From NCBI GenBank assembly GCA_900771805.1, contig CAAGPL010000067.1:12764-76763 (forward strand): a stretch of DNA of 64,000 nt. Direction: 5' to 3'. The notes beneath the pieces are model-generated. The model saw only the letters and a program-made list of their open reading frames with translations, was not told where the DNA came from and made no database searches. The DNA comes from Bacilli bacterium. Lineage in GTDB: Bacteria > Bacillota_I > Bacilli_A > RF39 > UBA660. Position numbers and translations under genes: made by a program. Of the stretch, positions 34,039 through 42,756 are shown piece after piece (the first letter of the stretch is position 1; each line of letters opens with the position of its first letter).

Positions 34039-35035
34039 ATAAACTTTCATATATTTTTTTTAATTCTTCCCCTATTTTACTTATATCTCTTTGTTTTGCA
34101 ACATCATATGCATTTTTTGACACACTAGGTATTTTATTATTCAAAAATAATTTTATTTTTCTTTCAAATTCATCTACATCTTTTGCTTTATAAACATTTA
34201 TTCCATCATAAAGCCAGTCATCAAATATTGGTATATCCCTTATTATAGAATCACATGAACATGCACAAGCTTCTATTATAGGTATTCCTTCTGTTTCTTC
34301 TAAAGTTGGAAATAAATATAAATCACAACCATTCATAGCTTCTTTTATTATATCTTGCTCTACATACCCTGCAAATATTAAATTATCAAGTTTAGTATTA
34401 ACCGCTTTTCTAACCTTTCTTCCTGCTGCAATAAGAGGACTATATCCAAACCAGATGAATTTATATTCAGGACATCTTTTGGCTAGCTCAACAAAATCTA
34501 TTATACCTTTTCTTTTTATATATAACCCAATTCCAATTATTACTTTATCAGTATCTTTATAATTATATCTTTTTCTAAATTTTTCTCTTAGTGTTTTATC
34601 TTTTTTAAAAAAATCTAATTCTATTCCATTTGAAACAGCATATATCTTTTTCTTTTCTAATCCTTTATACCCCTTTAGTAACTTTTTAGAATAAGGTGTT
34701 GGAGTTACTATAACGTCACCTAAACTATAGCACTTTATTAACCATTTTTTAAATAATTTAGAAGTTATAGAAGAAAATATAAAACCATTTTTATAATCTT
34801 CTTCTGTAGAATGAGCATGATATACTATTTTTTTACCATTTTTCTTTGCTTTTTTTGCAAAAAAGTATGATTTTGGAAAATAAGTATTAATATGAAGAAT
34901 ATCATAATTTTCTTTTGGATTTAAAGTATAACTTACACCTACTTTATCTAAAGCTTTCATTTGATGTTTTATAGCTTTTCCAAGACCAGACTTTCCTATT
35001 GTCTTTAAACCTTCTGTATAAAGTAATACTTTCAT
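34037..35035 (-). CDS. GT4 glycosyltransferase, CpoA-like (glycolipid synthase)
   Basis: A 332-residue GT-B glycosyltransferase. The start (KVLLYTEGLKTIGKSGLGKA), HINTYFP, YHAHSTEEDYKNGFI, TPTPYSKKLL and SNGIELDFF match streptococcal CpoA, which adds the second sugar to glucosyl-diacylglycerol to make the membrane anchor of lipoteichoic acid. The donor-binding EETEGIPIIEA carries the GT4 EX7E-type pair. Its length equals CpoA. The first-sugar enzyme usually next to it is not present here. It overlaps the upstream gene by one base (TAATG). LtaS, encoded 17 kb away, would use its product. Confidence 0.8.
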   Translation of the reverse strand: MKVLLYTEGLKTIGKSGLGKAIKHQMKALDKVGVSYTLNPKENYDILHINTYFPKSYFFAKKAKKNGKKIVYHAHSTEEDYKNGFIFSSITSKLFKKWLIKCYSLGDVIVTPTPYSKKLLKGYKGLEKKKIYAVSNGIELDFFKKDKTLREKFRKRYNYKDTDKVIIGIGLYIKRKGIIDFVELAKRCPEYKFIWFGYSPLIAAGRKVRKAVNTKLDNLIFAGYVEQDIIKEAMNGCDLYLFPTLEETEGIPIIEACACSCDSIIRDIPIFDDWLYDGINVYKAKDVDEFERKIKLFLNNKIPSVSKNAYDVAKQRDISKIGEELKKIYESL

Positions 35036-35631
35036 TATCTTTTCACCTCTCGTTTAAATAAACTAATTATTTTAGAAAATTTAAAAACTATAACATCACA
35101 TTTATTTATAGCATAACTTTTCCCCATTGCTTTACCACCTATTGTTAAAGCTGCTATTAAAGCTGTTACAATAAGTGTTATTATACTAGAGTTTATATTT
35201 AATTTATCACTTAAAAAGCTTGAAATAATAATACCTATAGAACCTGATAATATTCCACAAACATCACCTATAACATCATTACAAAATGCAGATACTTTTT
35301 CTGCGTTTTTAATTAACATAAGAGCTGTTTTACTCCCTCTTACTTTTTTAGATGCCATAGAATTAAATGATTTTACATTAGATGCTGTTACTGAAACTCC
35401 TATCATATCAAATATAACACCTATAACTATTATTAGAATAACTATTAGTATTGCTATAAAAGCATTTAAATTAGAAACTAAAATTTCAGTAAAACTAGAT
35501 AGCAATAAAGATATTAAAAATGCACAGGTTGTTATTGTTATAACCCATTTAACATCTACAAATCTTTTTTTCTTTTTATCTATTTTTTTAATCTTTTTTT
35601 CATACTTTTCATTAAATTGTTTAATTTTCAT
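35035..35631 (-). CDS. Membrane protein, DUF21/CNNM-like
   Basis: A 198-residue protein with a basic coiled N-terminus (KKIKKIDKKKKRF) and four membrane helices (about 30-50, 56-80, 120-140, 145-170). Helix 2 and the following segment FDMIGVSVTASNVKSFNSMA resemble the DUF21 core of CorB/CNNM magnesium proteins, but the CBS and CorC parts are missing. The resemblance is moderate and I would accept an unknown-function label. It is translationally coupled to the CpoA-like gene. GAGGTTAT precedes the ATG. Confidence 0.5.
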   Translation of the reverse strand: MKIKQFNEKYEKKIKKIDKKKKRFVDVKWVITITTCAFLISLLLSSFTEILVSNLNAFIAILIVILIIVIGVIFDMIGVSVTASNVKSFNSMASKKVRGSKTALMLIKNAEKVSAFCNDVIGDVCGILSGSIGIIISSFLSDKLNINSSIITLIVTALIAALTIGGKAMGKSYAINKCDVIVFKFSKIISLFKREVKR

Positions 35632-35659
35632 TATAACCTCATTTTATTTTAAAAAGCGA

Positions 35660-36238
35660 TTAATTCTCGCTTTTATTCATGTAAAAATTAATTGTTCTCT
35701 CTAAAGGATCTAATTCTTCTTTTTTATCTTTTACTTCATCATCTTCTACTATAACATCTTTTATAATTGTTTTTCTTTCATCCAATTTATTATATTCATT
35801 CTTAACTAAAATTAGTTCCTTTTGATATTTCATTATTTTATTTATGCATTCTTCAAGATCATTATATTTCTTTTTCTTTGCTTTTCTTTTTGTTCTAAAT
35901 ATTCCAAATTTAATACTTTCTTTTTCTACTATTAGTTTACTAATTATTAACTCAACATCATTATTTAAATCATCTAAATAATTTATATTACCACTTAATT
36001 TAATATCATTAATTTGATTTATAACTAACAATTCATTTATATCATTAATTATTTTATCAACTTTATTTTTTAAAAATTTAATATCTTTATTTATTACTGT
36101 ATTTAATGCTTTATTAAAACTTTCTGATACTACAACATCTTTATCCATATCTAATGAAAGTTCATTATTTAATTTCGAAAAATCTATTTTTTGTGTTCCT
36201 ATACTATAGAATTTTATTTTAGGTGATACATTTTTCAT
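35660..36238 (-). CDS. Hypothetical coiled-coil cytoplasmic protein
   Basis: A 192-residue protein with no signal or membrane segment once the ATG at 36238 is used; GGAGGT lies just before it. An upstream in-frame start would add a spurious hydrophobic leader that lies in the RNA-gene terminator region. Helices at about 45-85 and 95-165 are heptad-rich (KNKVDKIINDINELL, KIMKYQKELILVKNEYNKL), and the end (ELDPLERTINFYMNK) is conserved-looking. Function unknown. It is cotranscribed with the two genes that follow it. Confidence 0.6.
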   Translation of the reverse strand: MKNVSPKIKFYSIGTQKIDFSKLNNELSLDMDKDVVVSESFNKALNTVINKDIKFLKNKVDKIINDINELLVINQINDIKLSGNINYLDDLNNDVELIISKLIVEKESIKFGIFRTKRKAKKKKYNDLEECINKIMKYQKELILVKNEYNKLDERKTIIKDVIVEDDEVKDKKEELDPLERTINFYMNKSEN

Positions 36239-36282
36239 ATTAATACCTCCATATATCTTATATAATACATAATAACATAAAA

Positions 36283-36869
36283 TAAAAAGATTGTACATAA
36301 GTACAATCAAAACCATGGAATCTTATATAGCAAACTCTGCGTCTTAGGTCAAGTTGGATTTCCCACTTTTTTCACCCTCTGTTACCATTAGGCCGTTCCC
36401 GTTTAAGAAAAAGCATGCCACCTTGCGATAAGCATTACTTGATTGCCACTTAGTACGCACTGCAATTCTATATAATCTACAGTCTAGGAAATTTCTTCAA
36501 ATGAATAAATTGCTATTAGCACTTTTTTGCAAGAGAAATTTCAAATAGCAATAGAAATTCATCTATGCCTAGATTAATTTCCTGATCTATTATCCCAATA
36601 CCCTCACTCAAGGCAAGCTACACTACTCATAGCGCTAACCACATAGTAGGTTTAATCTTAAGCCGTACAAAAAGCACGCACTTAAGTCTCCACGTATGAT
36701 GGGTCTTTTTAAACTGTATGCCATTACAGAAAGCCCATGCAAACTCATATCCAGCACTCACCCCAATCTGGGCGAAAGAAGCAAGCACAAGACGTTTCAC
36801 AGGTATGCTCTTTAACGAATTTTTAGGCCCGTCTTCATAGCATTTTCAAACTAGAATACTGCTCCACGG
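36283..36869 (-). ncRNA. Large structured RNA (about 587 nt), family not identified
   Basis: A promoter (36904-36876) and a perfect terminator (36308-36284) bound a region without a supported ORF and visibly richer in G+C than its surroundings. Paired elements on the minus strand include the 5' CCCGT with ACGGG, a long arm of ATTGCTATT with AATAGCAAT inside ATGAAT/ATTCAT, GGAAATT/AATTTCC and TCTAGG/CCTAGA, a hairpin closed by CTTAAG/CTTAAG, CTACT/AGTAG, and AAGTGGGAAATCCAACTT near the 3' end. The RNase P, tmRNA and SRP signature sequences were looked for and not found. Its size is close to the ROOL class of ornate RNAs; assignment needs a covariance search. Confidence 0.8.
36284..36308 (-). 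terminator. Terminator of the large RNA
   Basis: GATTGTAC (36289-36296) and GTACAATC (36301-36308) pair perfectly around ATAA, followed on the minus strand by TTTTT. Confidence 0.88.
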
Positions 36870-36875
36870 GATATA

Positions 36876-36904
36876 TTTATATCATATATTATGAAAAAAG
36901 TCAA
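36876..36904 (-). promoter_or_regulatory. Promoter of the large RNA
   Basis: Minus strand TTGACT (36904-36899), 17-bp spacer, TATAAA (36881-36876). Expected start of transcription near 36869, just before ATCCCGTGG. Confidence 0.75.
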
Positions 36905-36975
36905 AAACTATTACTTTTCGATATAGTAAATTAGAAAAATCAAAAAGACAAAATTATTAACTAATTCAGTCTATA

Positions 36976-37797
36976 TCAAATTTCAACTGTTTCCATAGAT
37001 TTAAGGTAATTAATAACATTATTAATAACTTCTTCTACAGAAATATCAAGCCAATTATTTCTTGCATCTCTTAATCTTTGCTTAAAAATGTTATTATTTA
37101 GAGTAGAGCTAAGATTTTTGATTATATCACTAGTATTATTTTCTCTCATTGTTGCATCTTTAATTATTAATGTATCAATTATATTTAGCAATTCATCTTT
37201 ATTTATATCAGTATTGTTTATTAAGTAATAAATATCAAATATATCTTTATATCTTGTTGTTCTGATACCAAACCTTAATAATGACTTTAGTTTTTCACAA
37301 ATAATTTGCTCTTTTGAATTGATAACGAGTATGGCACTTTCATTAATTGCATCTAGGTTAAAACAATATTCATCTTGTTTAATATCAAAGTTCTTATGAA
37401 CACCTATATCTAGTTTAGCAGATACACTAAAATTATTTTCATCTCTTAAAATAACATTAATTCTTTTTCCTTTATAATCTTGATGATGTAATTCTTGTAT
37501 ATCTCCATCTATATAAACTTTAATACCATCGTCTACTAAATTTAATGTATATATAAATGATTTAATAGATACATCAGCAAGTGAATATTTTATAAAATCT
37601 AGATCTAAATCTCTTGTTGCACGTCTTTTATCGTTGGATAAACCATACATAACAACTCCGCCTTTAATTGTTACATTTTTATTCATCTTACTTTTAGATA
37701 TTTTATTTAGAATAATATCTTGGAATATTTTTGCAGATGCATTAGCAAGCGAAAATCCATTATCAAGATATTTTCTTCTTAATTCTTCTAAGTTCAT
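36976..37797 (-). CDS. AbiEii-type nucleotidyltransferase toxin
   Basis: A 273-residue protein of the AbiEii/AbiGii family, the toxin half of a two-gene toxin-antitoxin and phage-abortive system. The nucleotidyltransferase core has IKGGVVMYGLS, then RRATRDLDLDF (the GS...DxD-type site near residue 60-70), and EQIICEKLKSLLRF and RYKDIFDIYYL further on. These blocks are typical of the family, which modifies tRNA acceptor ends in characterised members. It overlaps the antitoxin gene by one base. Codon use does not differ visibly from neighbours. Confidence 0.88.
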   Translation of the reverse strand: MNLEELRRKYLDNGFSLANASAKIFQDIILNKISKSKMNKNVTIKGGVVMYGLSNDKRRATRDLDLDFIKYSLADVSIKSFIYTLNLVDDGIKVYIDGDIQELHHQDYKGKRINVILRDENNFSVSAKLDIGVHKNFDIKQDEYCFNLDAINESAILVINSKEQIICEKLKSLLRFGIRTTRYKDIFDIYYLINNTDINKDELLNIIDTLIIKDATMRENNTSDIIKNLSSTLNNNIFKQRLRDARNNWLDISVEEVINNVINYLKSMETVEI

Positions 37798-38339
37798 TAA
37801 AATACCTCGCGCATTAAAGTATCATATAAAGATAATTCATTTTTATAATAAGATATATATTCTTGTATTTTATAAATATCAAGTTTATCGGCTTTCTTTC
37901 TATAATTTGTTATTATTTCTTTATAGTAGTCAAATGGTATTATATTCTTCTTTCTAATTAATTCTACTAACAACCTTTCTTCATCATAGATATTAATTTT
38001 GATGTTTTCAATTTCAATTTGTGTTTTACCAAATTCAAATAAGTCATTTGGTATAAATACTTGTCTAATATTTTTATTGTTAATTCTACTATCTGATCTT
38101 TTAGTTGCTAAATAAAAATAATCAGGTATAACATCAGTTAAATCATAATAGTAATAAGCACTATCAGAAGTGAATATTGCATTAGGATATTTTTTTACTA
38201 TAATTTCTAATGGATTTACAAATTCTATATCTGAATATAATCCATTATCTACCTTGAATAATTCTTTATTTTCAATTGATTTATTAAGTTGATAAGTAGA
38301 GTATTTTGTTTTATCTAATTCATTTCTAAAATATAACAT
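37797..38339 (-). CDS. AbiEi-type antitoxin / transcriptional regulator
   Basis: A 180-residue protein with an N-terminal winged-helix-like region (YFRNELDKTKYSTYQLNKSI, then GLYSDIEFV) and an AbiEi C-terminal part with FTSDSAYYYYDLTDVIP and EERLLVELIRKKN. AbiEi proteins repress their own operon and neutralise AbiEii. The ATG at 38339 follows GGGTGATAAA; a 26-codon longer form lacks a site. Position directly before the toxin with a one-base overlap supports the call. Confidence 0.82.
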   Translation of the reverse strand: MLYFRNELDKTKYSTYQLNKSIENKELFKVDNGLYSDIEFVNPLEIIVKKYPNAIFTSDSAYYYYDLTDVIPDYFYLATKRSDSRINNKNIRQVFIPNDLFEFGKTQIEIENIKINIYDEERLLVELIRKKNIIPFDYYKEIITNYRKKADKLDIYKIQEYISYYKNELSLYDTLMREVF

Positions 38340-38404
38340 TTTATCACCCAACATAAGTTTAACAAAATTATTCACAAAATTCAATAAGTTGTGTATGTTT
38401 TTGT

Positions 38405-38440
38405 TAAAAAAATACAAATTAATTATATAACTTGTATTTT
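38405..38440 (-). terminator. Terminator of tagO
   Basis: AAAATACAA and TTGTATTTT pair around a 14-nt AT loop, with a T run on the minus strand, 36-70 bp after the tagO stop. Confidence 0.65.
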
Positions 38441-38475
38441 CTCTTAAATTTTTTCAATATTTACTTTACTTCATC

Positions 38476-39564
38476 TTACTTTTCTGACTTTTTATTTTTA
38501 CTTTTTTTAATAACATTTGGAATAGTTATATGTAATTTTGCTTTATCAGTAATTATATTAGTTGTTAAAATAACCCACGTAATTAATATAGTTAAGATAA
38601 CATATATAATTATTCCGTATTTTTGATCTTTTAAAACATAAAATATAGATGCTAATGAAAATAAAATATTAACAGCATATATGATCAAAACGGTTGTTCT
38701 TTGAGAAAACTTTTTATTTAAAAGTTGATGATGTAGATGTTGTTTATCTGCTATATAAATTGGTTTTTTATTAACTATTCTTCTTATTATCGCAAATAAA
38801 GTATCAAGTATTGGTATAGCAAGTATAAGAAGTGGAACAACAAGGGATGTTAATGTTACTGCTTTGAAACCAAGTAAGCAAACAACTGATATCATAAATC
38901 CTAAAAACATAGAACCTGTTTCACCCATAAATATTTTAGCGGGATTAAAATTAAATATTAAAAATCCTAAACATGCACCTAGCATTATAAAAGTAATTGT
39001 AATTTCAAGACTTCCTATATTATGCATTATAAATGCTATTATACCTATTGTTGCAAAAAATATAGTTGAAATTCCACAAGCAAGTCCATCTAATCCATCT
39101 ATTAAATTTATACAATTCATTAAAGCTATTATAAATATAATTGTAAGTGGATACGAAAATATACCAAAATCAAAATATAAACCAAAAAATGTAATATCAT
39201 TTAATAATATATTTCCATAAAAAGTTACTATAACAGCAGCAATTACTTGTCCTATTAATTTTTCTTTAGCTTTTAAAGGTTTTATATCATCAATCATTCC
39301 TGTTAATATAACTATAAAACCAGCCATTAAAACAGATAACATTTGTGTATTTTGTGGAGCAAAAAACATATAACCAAATATAAAGCCTAAAAACATCATA
39401 AGTCCACCTAATAATGGCATTGGTTTTTTATGAACCTTTCTTTCATTAGGGTAATCTAATGCACCTATATGATTTGCAATCCATTTTACTATTGGGAAAA
39501 AAAGTGCAGTTACGCCCATTACTGATATAACTATTTTTAACACAGCAATTATTTTATCATTCAT
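38476..39564 (-). CDS. tagO: Undecaprenyl-phosphate GlcNAc-1-phosphate transferase (TagO/WecA family)
   Basis: A 362-residue polytopic enzyme that starts teichoic-acid-type or other polymers by putting a sugar phosphate on undecaprenyl phosphate. About 11 membrane helices are visible. Conserved sites in order are PMPLLGGL, GMIDDIKPL, NLIDGLDGLA, MGETGSMFLG and the HLHH cluster near residue 275. A lysine-rich tail (KKSKNKKSEK) ends it. It is the last gene of a run of glycan genes on this strand. Confidence 0.92.
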   Translation of the reverse strand: MNDKIIAVLKIVISVMGVTALFFPIVKWIANHIGALDYPNERKVHKKPMPLLGGLMMFLGFIFGYMFFAPQNTQMLSVLMAGFIVILTGMIDDIKPLKAKEKLIGQVIAAVIVTFYGNILLNDITFFGLYFDFGIFSYPLTIIFIIALMNCINLIDGLDGLACGISTIFFATIGIIAFIMHNIGSLEITITFIMLGACLGFLIFNFNPAKIFMGETGSMFLGFMISVVCLLGFKAVTLTSLVVPLLILAIPILDTLFAIIRRIVNKKPIYIADKQHLHHQLLNKKFSQRTTVLIIYAVNILFSLASIFYVLKDQKYGIIIYVILTILITWVILTTNIITDKAKLHITIPNVIKKSKNKKSEK

Positions 39565-39604
39565 TACTTATCACCACTCTATAATAATTTTAACATATTT
39601 TTTT

Positions 39605-39634
39605 AAAAAACAACCATTATTTGGTTGCTTTTTT
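39605..39634 (-). terminator. Terminator after the GtrB-like gene
   Basis: AAAAGCAACC and GGTTGTTTTTT pair (one bulge) around seven bases, inside the 3' end of the gene and its downstream gap. Confidence 0.65.
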
Positions 39635-40525
39635 ACTAAATCCTAATTTTCTTTTAATTATATATTGAGGTCTATTAAGAGTATTATTATATATTCTTAA
39701 TATATATAAAGATAATATAGATATAAAAAGAAGTATTAAACCTATCATAAATAATATTGTTCTAAAAGATAAATTACCAAGTAAAATAAAATTCAAAAAA
39801 CATACTAAAAATGCTATAAATGAAATTAAGCTAACTACTTTTATTATTTTTGAAGAAAATGATAATATTCCTCCTAAAGAATATTTAAGTAGTTTAATAA
39901 TAGACCATTTAGAAGTTCCATAAGCCCTTTTTTCTGGTTTATATGGCATATAAATAGTATTAAATCCTATATATCCAAATATACCCTTTAAAAATCTATC
40001 TTGTTCTTTTAAACTAATTATTGCATCTTTAACTTCACTTTTAAATACTCTAAAATCACTAGCTCCTGGAAGTAATTTAACATCTGAAATAGTGTTATTA
40101 ATACGATAAAACATAGAAGTTAAACTTCTTTTTAGTCTTTTTTCTTCCATTCTATCTTCTCTATATGCAGCAACACAATCATAATCTTTGTTATCTAATA
40201 ATTTTTTATACATTGTAACTAAAACTTCAGGTTTTTGTTGCATATCTGCATCTATAATAGAAACATATTTTAAAGAAGCATTTAAAAGACCTGCTTGCAT
40301 TGCAGATTCTTTTCCAAAATTCCTAGAAAAACTAATTACTTTAACATCTTTATCTTTTAATGATATTTTTTCTAATATACTAAATGTATCATCTTCTGAA
40401 CCATCATCAACAAATATCAGTTCATAAGTTATTTTTTCTTTAGTAAACACATCTTTTATATTTTGATAAAATTCCTCTAATGTTCCTTGCTCATTATAAC
40501 AAGGAACTATAACTGATAATTCCAT
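39617..40525 (-). CDS. GT2 glycosyltransferase, polyprenyl-phosphate type (GtrB/DPM-like)
   Basis: A 302-residue GT-A glycosyltransferase with two C-terminal membrane helices (about 228-248 and 260-282). LSVIVPCYNEQGTLEEFY, FVDDGSEDDT, FSRNFGKESAMQAGL and the metal-binding IDADMQQKPE are the family blocks, and the loop ending KRAYGTSKWSIIKL is typical of GtrB and dolichol-phosphate-mannose synthases. It probably loads a sugar onto undecaprenyl phosphate for use outside the cell, for example to decorate wall polymers. No flippase GtrA or acceptor transferase lies next to it. Confidence 0.85.
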   Translation of the reverse strand: MELSVIVPCYNEQGTLEEFYQNIKDVFTKEKITYELIFVDDGSEDDTFSILEKISLKDKDVKVISFSRNFGKESAMQAGLLNASLKYVSIIDADMQQKPEVLVTMYKKLLDNKDYDCVAAYREDRMEEKRLKRSLTSMFYRINNTISDVKLLPGASDFRVFKSEVKDAIISLKEQDRFLKGIFGYIGFNTIYMPYKPEKRAYGTSKWSIIKLLKYSLGGILSFSSKIIKVVSLISFIAFLVCFLNFILLGNLSFRTILFMIGLILLFISILSLYILRIYNNTLNRPQYIIKRKLGFSKKATK

Positions 40526-40533
40526 AATAATTC

Positions 40534-41661
40534 CTACTTTCTTTTATTTATTAATTTACTCCATTTTTCTAAAATATTTTCACCACTATATTCTTTTACT
40601 TTTTCTTTAGCTTTGTAGCCAAGTCTTTTTCTTAATTTTTCATCTTCAATTAATAGTTTTATCTTATCTATCATTTCTTCTTCATTTCTATCTTTTATTA
40701 AAAAGCCATTTATACCATCATCTATTATTTCATTAGCTCCTTGAGCAGATGTATAAGAAATACAAGGAATTTTATAACTCATAGCTTCTATTAATACAAG
40801 ACCAAAACTCTCAGTTAGAGATGTCATAACATATATTGAACTATCTAACAAAAGATTATTTATGTATTCTTTATTTTGATAACCATGAAAAATTACTTTA
40901 TCTCCTAATTTTAATTCTTTAGTTAAAGATAGTAAAGTATCTTTCATATCTCCATCTCCAACTATATTTAATTTCCAATCAGGATAACTATTATTTACTG
41001 ATTTAAAAATTTTAAGTAAATCATCAAAACCCTTTTCTTTTGAAAGTCTTCCTACTGCAATTATATTTTTAGAATCTAATTTTGATGATTTAGTTGGCAT
41101 TTCATCTAAACAATTAGGAATATAAATTACTTTATCTCCTAAATAGTTCTTATAAAAATTTGTAAGTTCATTAGAAACTAATACTAAATTATTTAATCCC
41201 TTACATGAAGATACTAATTTTTTTATATATTTATTGTTATTGTTATGATGATTATGTTCCCATGCTATCTTTCTTATATTTTTAGGAGCAAACTTTGATA
41301 CTAACATATTATGAACTGTACGTGTAGAAATTATGACATCGGAATCTAATTTTCTTAATTCTAAAGCAGTTTTTACATATTTAATAAAACCAGTTTTTAT
41401 ACTATGAGAAATACCTTTAAAAAACATATTAAAATTTTTCTTTTCTAAATAAAATTTCATTTCTTTTTTATTTGGTTTTATATTAGATATATACTTTACA
41501 TTTACCCTTTCGTCCAATTCAAATACAGGTTCATTATATAATCTATATACAGATAAAATTTCAACATCATATTTAGTACATAAAAGATTTGCAAGTGTTA
41601 CAACTGCATTTTCAATTCCACCATATCCCAAATGAAGGGATAAAATAGTTACCTTTTTCAT
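40534..41661 (-). CDS. GT4 glycosyltransferase
   Basis: A 375-residue GT-B enzyme of family GT4. N-terminal LHLGYGGIENAVVTLANLL is the acceptor domain start; the donor half begins IIAVGRLSKEKGFDDLLKIF, followed by IVGDGDMKDTL, FHGYQNKEYI and the catalytic EX7E block TESFGLVLIEAMSYKIP. The sugar and acceptor cannot be read from sequence. It lies 8 bp before the GtrB-like gene and 90 bp after the PssE-like gene, with a terminator between. GGTGAT precedes the ATG. Confidence 0.88.
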   Translation of the reverse strand: MKKVTILSLHLGYGGIENAVVTLANLLCTKYDVEILSVYRLYNEPVFELDERVNVKYISNIKPNKKEMKFYLEKKNFNMFFKGISHSIKTGFIKYVKTALELRKLDSDVIISTRTVHNMLVSKFAPKNIRKIAWEHNHHNNNNKYIKKLVSSCKGLNNLVLVSNELTNFYKNYLGDKVIYIPNCLDEMPTKSSKLDSKNIIAVGRLSKEKGFDDLLKIFKSVNNSYPDWKLNIVGDGDMKDTLLSLTKELKLGDKVIFHGYQNKEYINNLLLDSSIYVMTSLTESFGLVLIEAMSYKIPCISYTSAQGANEIIDDGINGFLIKDRNEEEMIDKIKLLIEDEKLRKRLGYKAKEKVKEYSGENILEKWSKLINKRK

Positions 41662-41731
41662 ATCATCACCAATTTAATTATACTAAAGTTATTTAAAAAC
41701 GTCAAAAAAATATAAATAAAATAGTAAAGTA

Positions 41732-41753
41732 AAAAACACCTATTGGTGTTTTT
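41732..41753 (-). terminator. Terminator after pssE-like gene
   Basis: AAAAACACC and GGTGTTTTT pair perfectly around TATT, overlapping the stop codon. Confidence 0.8.
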
Positions 41754-42231
41754 ATATATTATCTATGTAATTTTTAATACTCATTTTAAATTTTTCTGCA
41801 TTTGATTCATACTTATTTGGTTTAAATTTTTTAATATTATCTAATGCTAAACTTAATTTTTTATTAGCATATAACGCAACTACATAACCTTTCATTTCAA
41901 ATTCCTTTGTTATTTGAAGTTGATGATCATTAGTATGTTCTCCATATTTCTTTAATCTTGGAACAACTATTACTTTTTTATTTTTCTCTAAACATTCAGT
42001 AATTGTTCCAACTCCTGCATGGGTAATTATAATTCTTGCTTTATCAATTAATTTTTCTATTTCCTCTTTAGTTGTAAAATCAAACGTTTTTATTTTATTA
42101 TGTGAAAAATTAGTACATCCTGTTTGTGCTACTACCTTTTCTTTTATATTTCCATTATCTATTTCTTTTGCAACCATTTTAAGTAATCTTAAAAAAGGTT
42201 TATCTTGAGTTCCTAATAATACTAATATCAT
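41752..42231 (-). CDS. PssE/Alg13-like glycosyltransferase catalytic half
   Basis: A 159-residue protein equal to the C-terminal donor-binding half of a GT28 enzyme: ILVLLGTQDKPFLRLL at the start, then ITHAGVGTITECLEKNKK with the donor-binding HAGxGT site, and VVPRLKKYGEHTNDHQ. It pairs with the gene before it, which supplies the membrane and acceptor half, as PssD/PssE in polysaccharide loci and Alg14/Alg13 in yeast. The ATG overlaps the pssD stop (TAATG). An upstream in-frame GTG was rejected. Confidence 0.88.
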   Translation of the reverse strand: MILVLLGTQDKPFLRLLKMVAKEIDNGNIKEKVVAQTGCTNFSHNKIKTFDFTTKEEIEKLIDKARIIITHAGVGTITECLEKNKKVIVVPRLKKYGEHTNDHQLQITKEFEMKGYVVALYANKKLSLALDNIKKFKPNKYESNAEKFKMSIKNYIDNI

Positions 42232-42701
42232 TAAAATATCCACCCTTCATATTTAGCTTTTGGATATAATTTTAACATTGAATGCCACTGAACAACAAAA
42301 ACATCTGAAATAGGATAAATTAATCTACCTGTTAATGTCTTTGTTTCTATATTTGCAAATGATTCAATATATATAACTTTTTTTCTAAATAATTTAGCAA
42401 TATAGCACATTGCAACACATGTGTGTGCACCAGTTGTAACAACAACATCAGGTTTAAATTTTAAAAATAACATTAAGCTTTTAATTATATTTAATGGGAT
42501 AATAAATATATATTTTAACATATGATCTTTATTACCAGTAAATAGATAATCTATTTTACTTTTATATCTAGACTTAAGCCAAGTAGTTGATTTATGTTTT
42601 TCTGTTACAAGTTTATAATCATAGTCTTTAAAAATACTTTTAAGTTGCATAAGTTCTGTTAAATGCCCACCCATGCTTGATATAAACATAACTTTTTTCA
42701 T
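42231..42701 (-). CDS. PssD/Alg14-like glycosyltransferase membrane half
   Basis: A 156-residue protein with MKKVMFISSMGGHLTELMQL, the SxGGHLxE signature of the Alg14/PssD family, and TTGAHTCVAMCYIAKLF followed by IYIESFANI. A hydrophobic segment at about 66-85 would bring the complex to the membrane. It forms the acceptor half of the enzyme completed by the next gene. GGTGAT precedes the ATG. Confidence 0.9.
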   Translation of the reverse strand: MKKVMFISSMGGHLTELMQLKSIFKDYDYKLVTEKHKSTTWLKSRYKSKIDYLFTGNKDHMLKYIFIIPLNIIKSLMLFLKFKPDVVVTTGAHTCVAMCYIAKLFRKKVIYIESFANIETKTLTGRLIYPISDVFVVQWHSMLKLYPKAKYEGWIF

Positions 42702-42756
42702 GTTATCACCATTTTAATTATACCAAATATAAGGGCAATTGTATATAAATTTTAAT

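Noticed and set aside
36283..36869. RNase P RNA or tmRNA
   Set aside because: The conserved GAGGAAAGTCC and ACAGNRA blocks of RNase P, and the tRNA-like CCA end, TTCGANTC loop and ALAA tag frame of tmRNA, could not be found on the minus strand.
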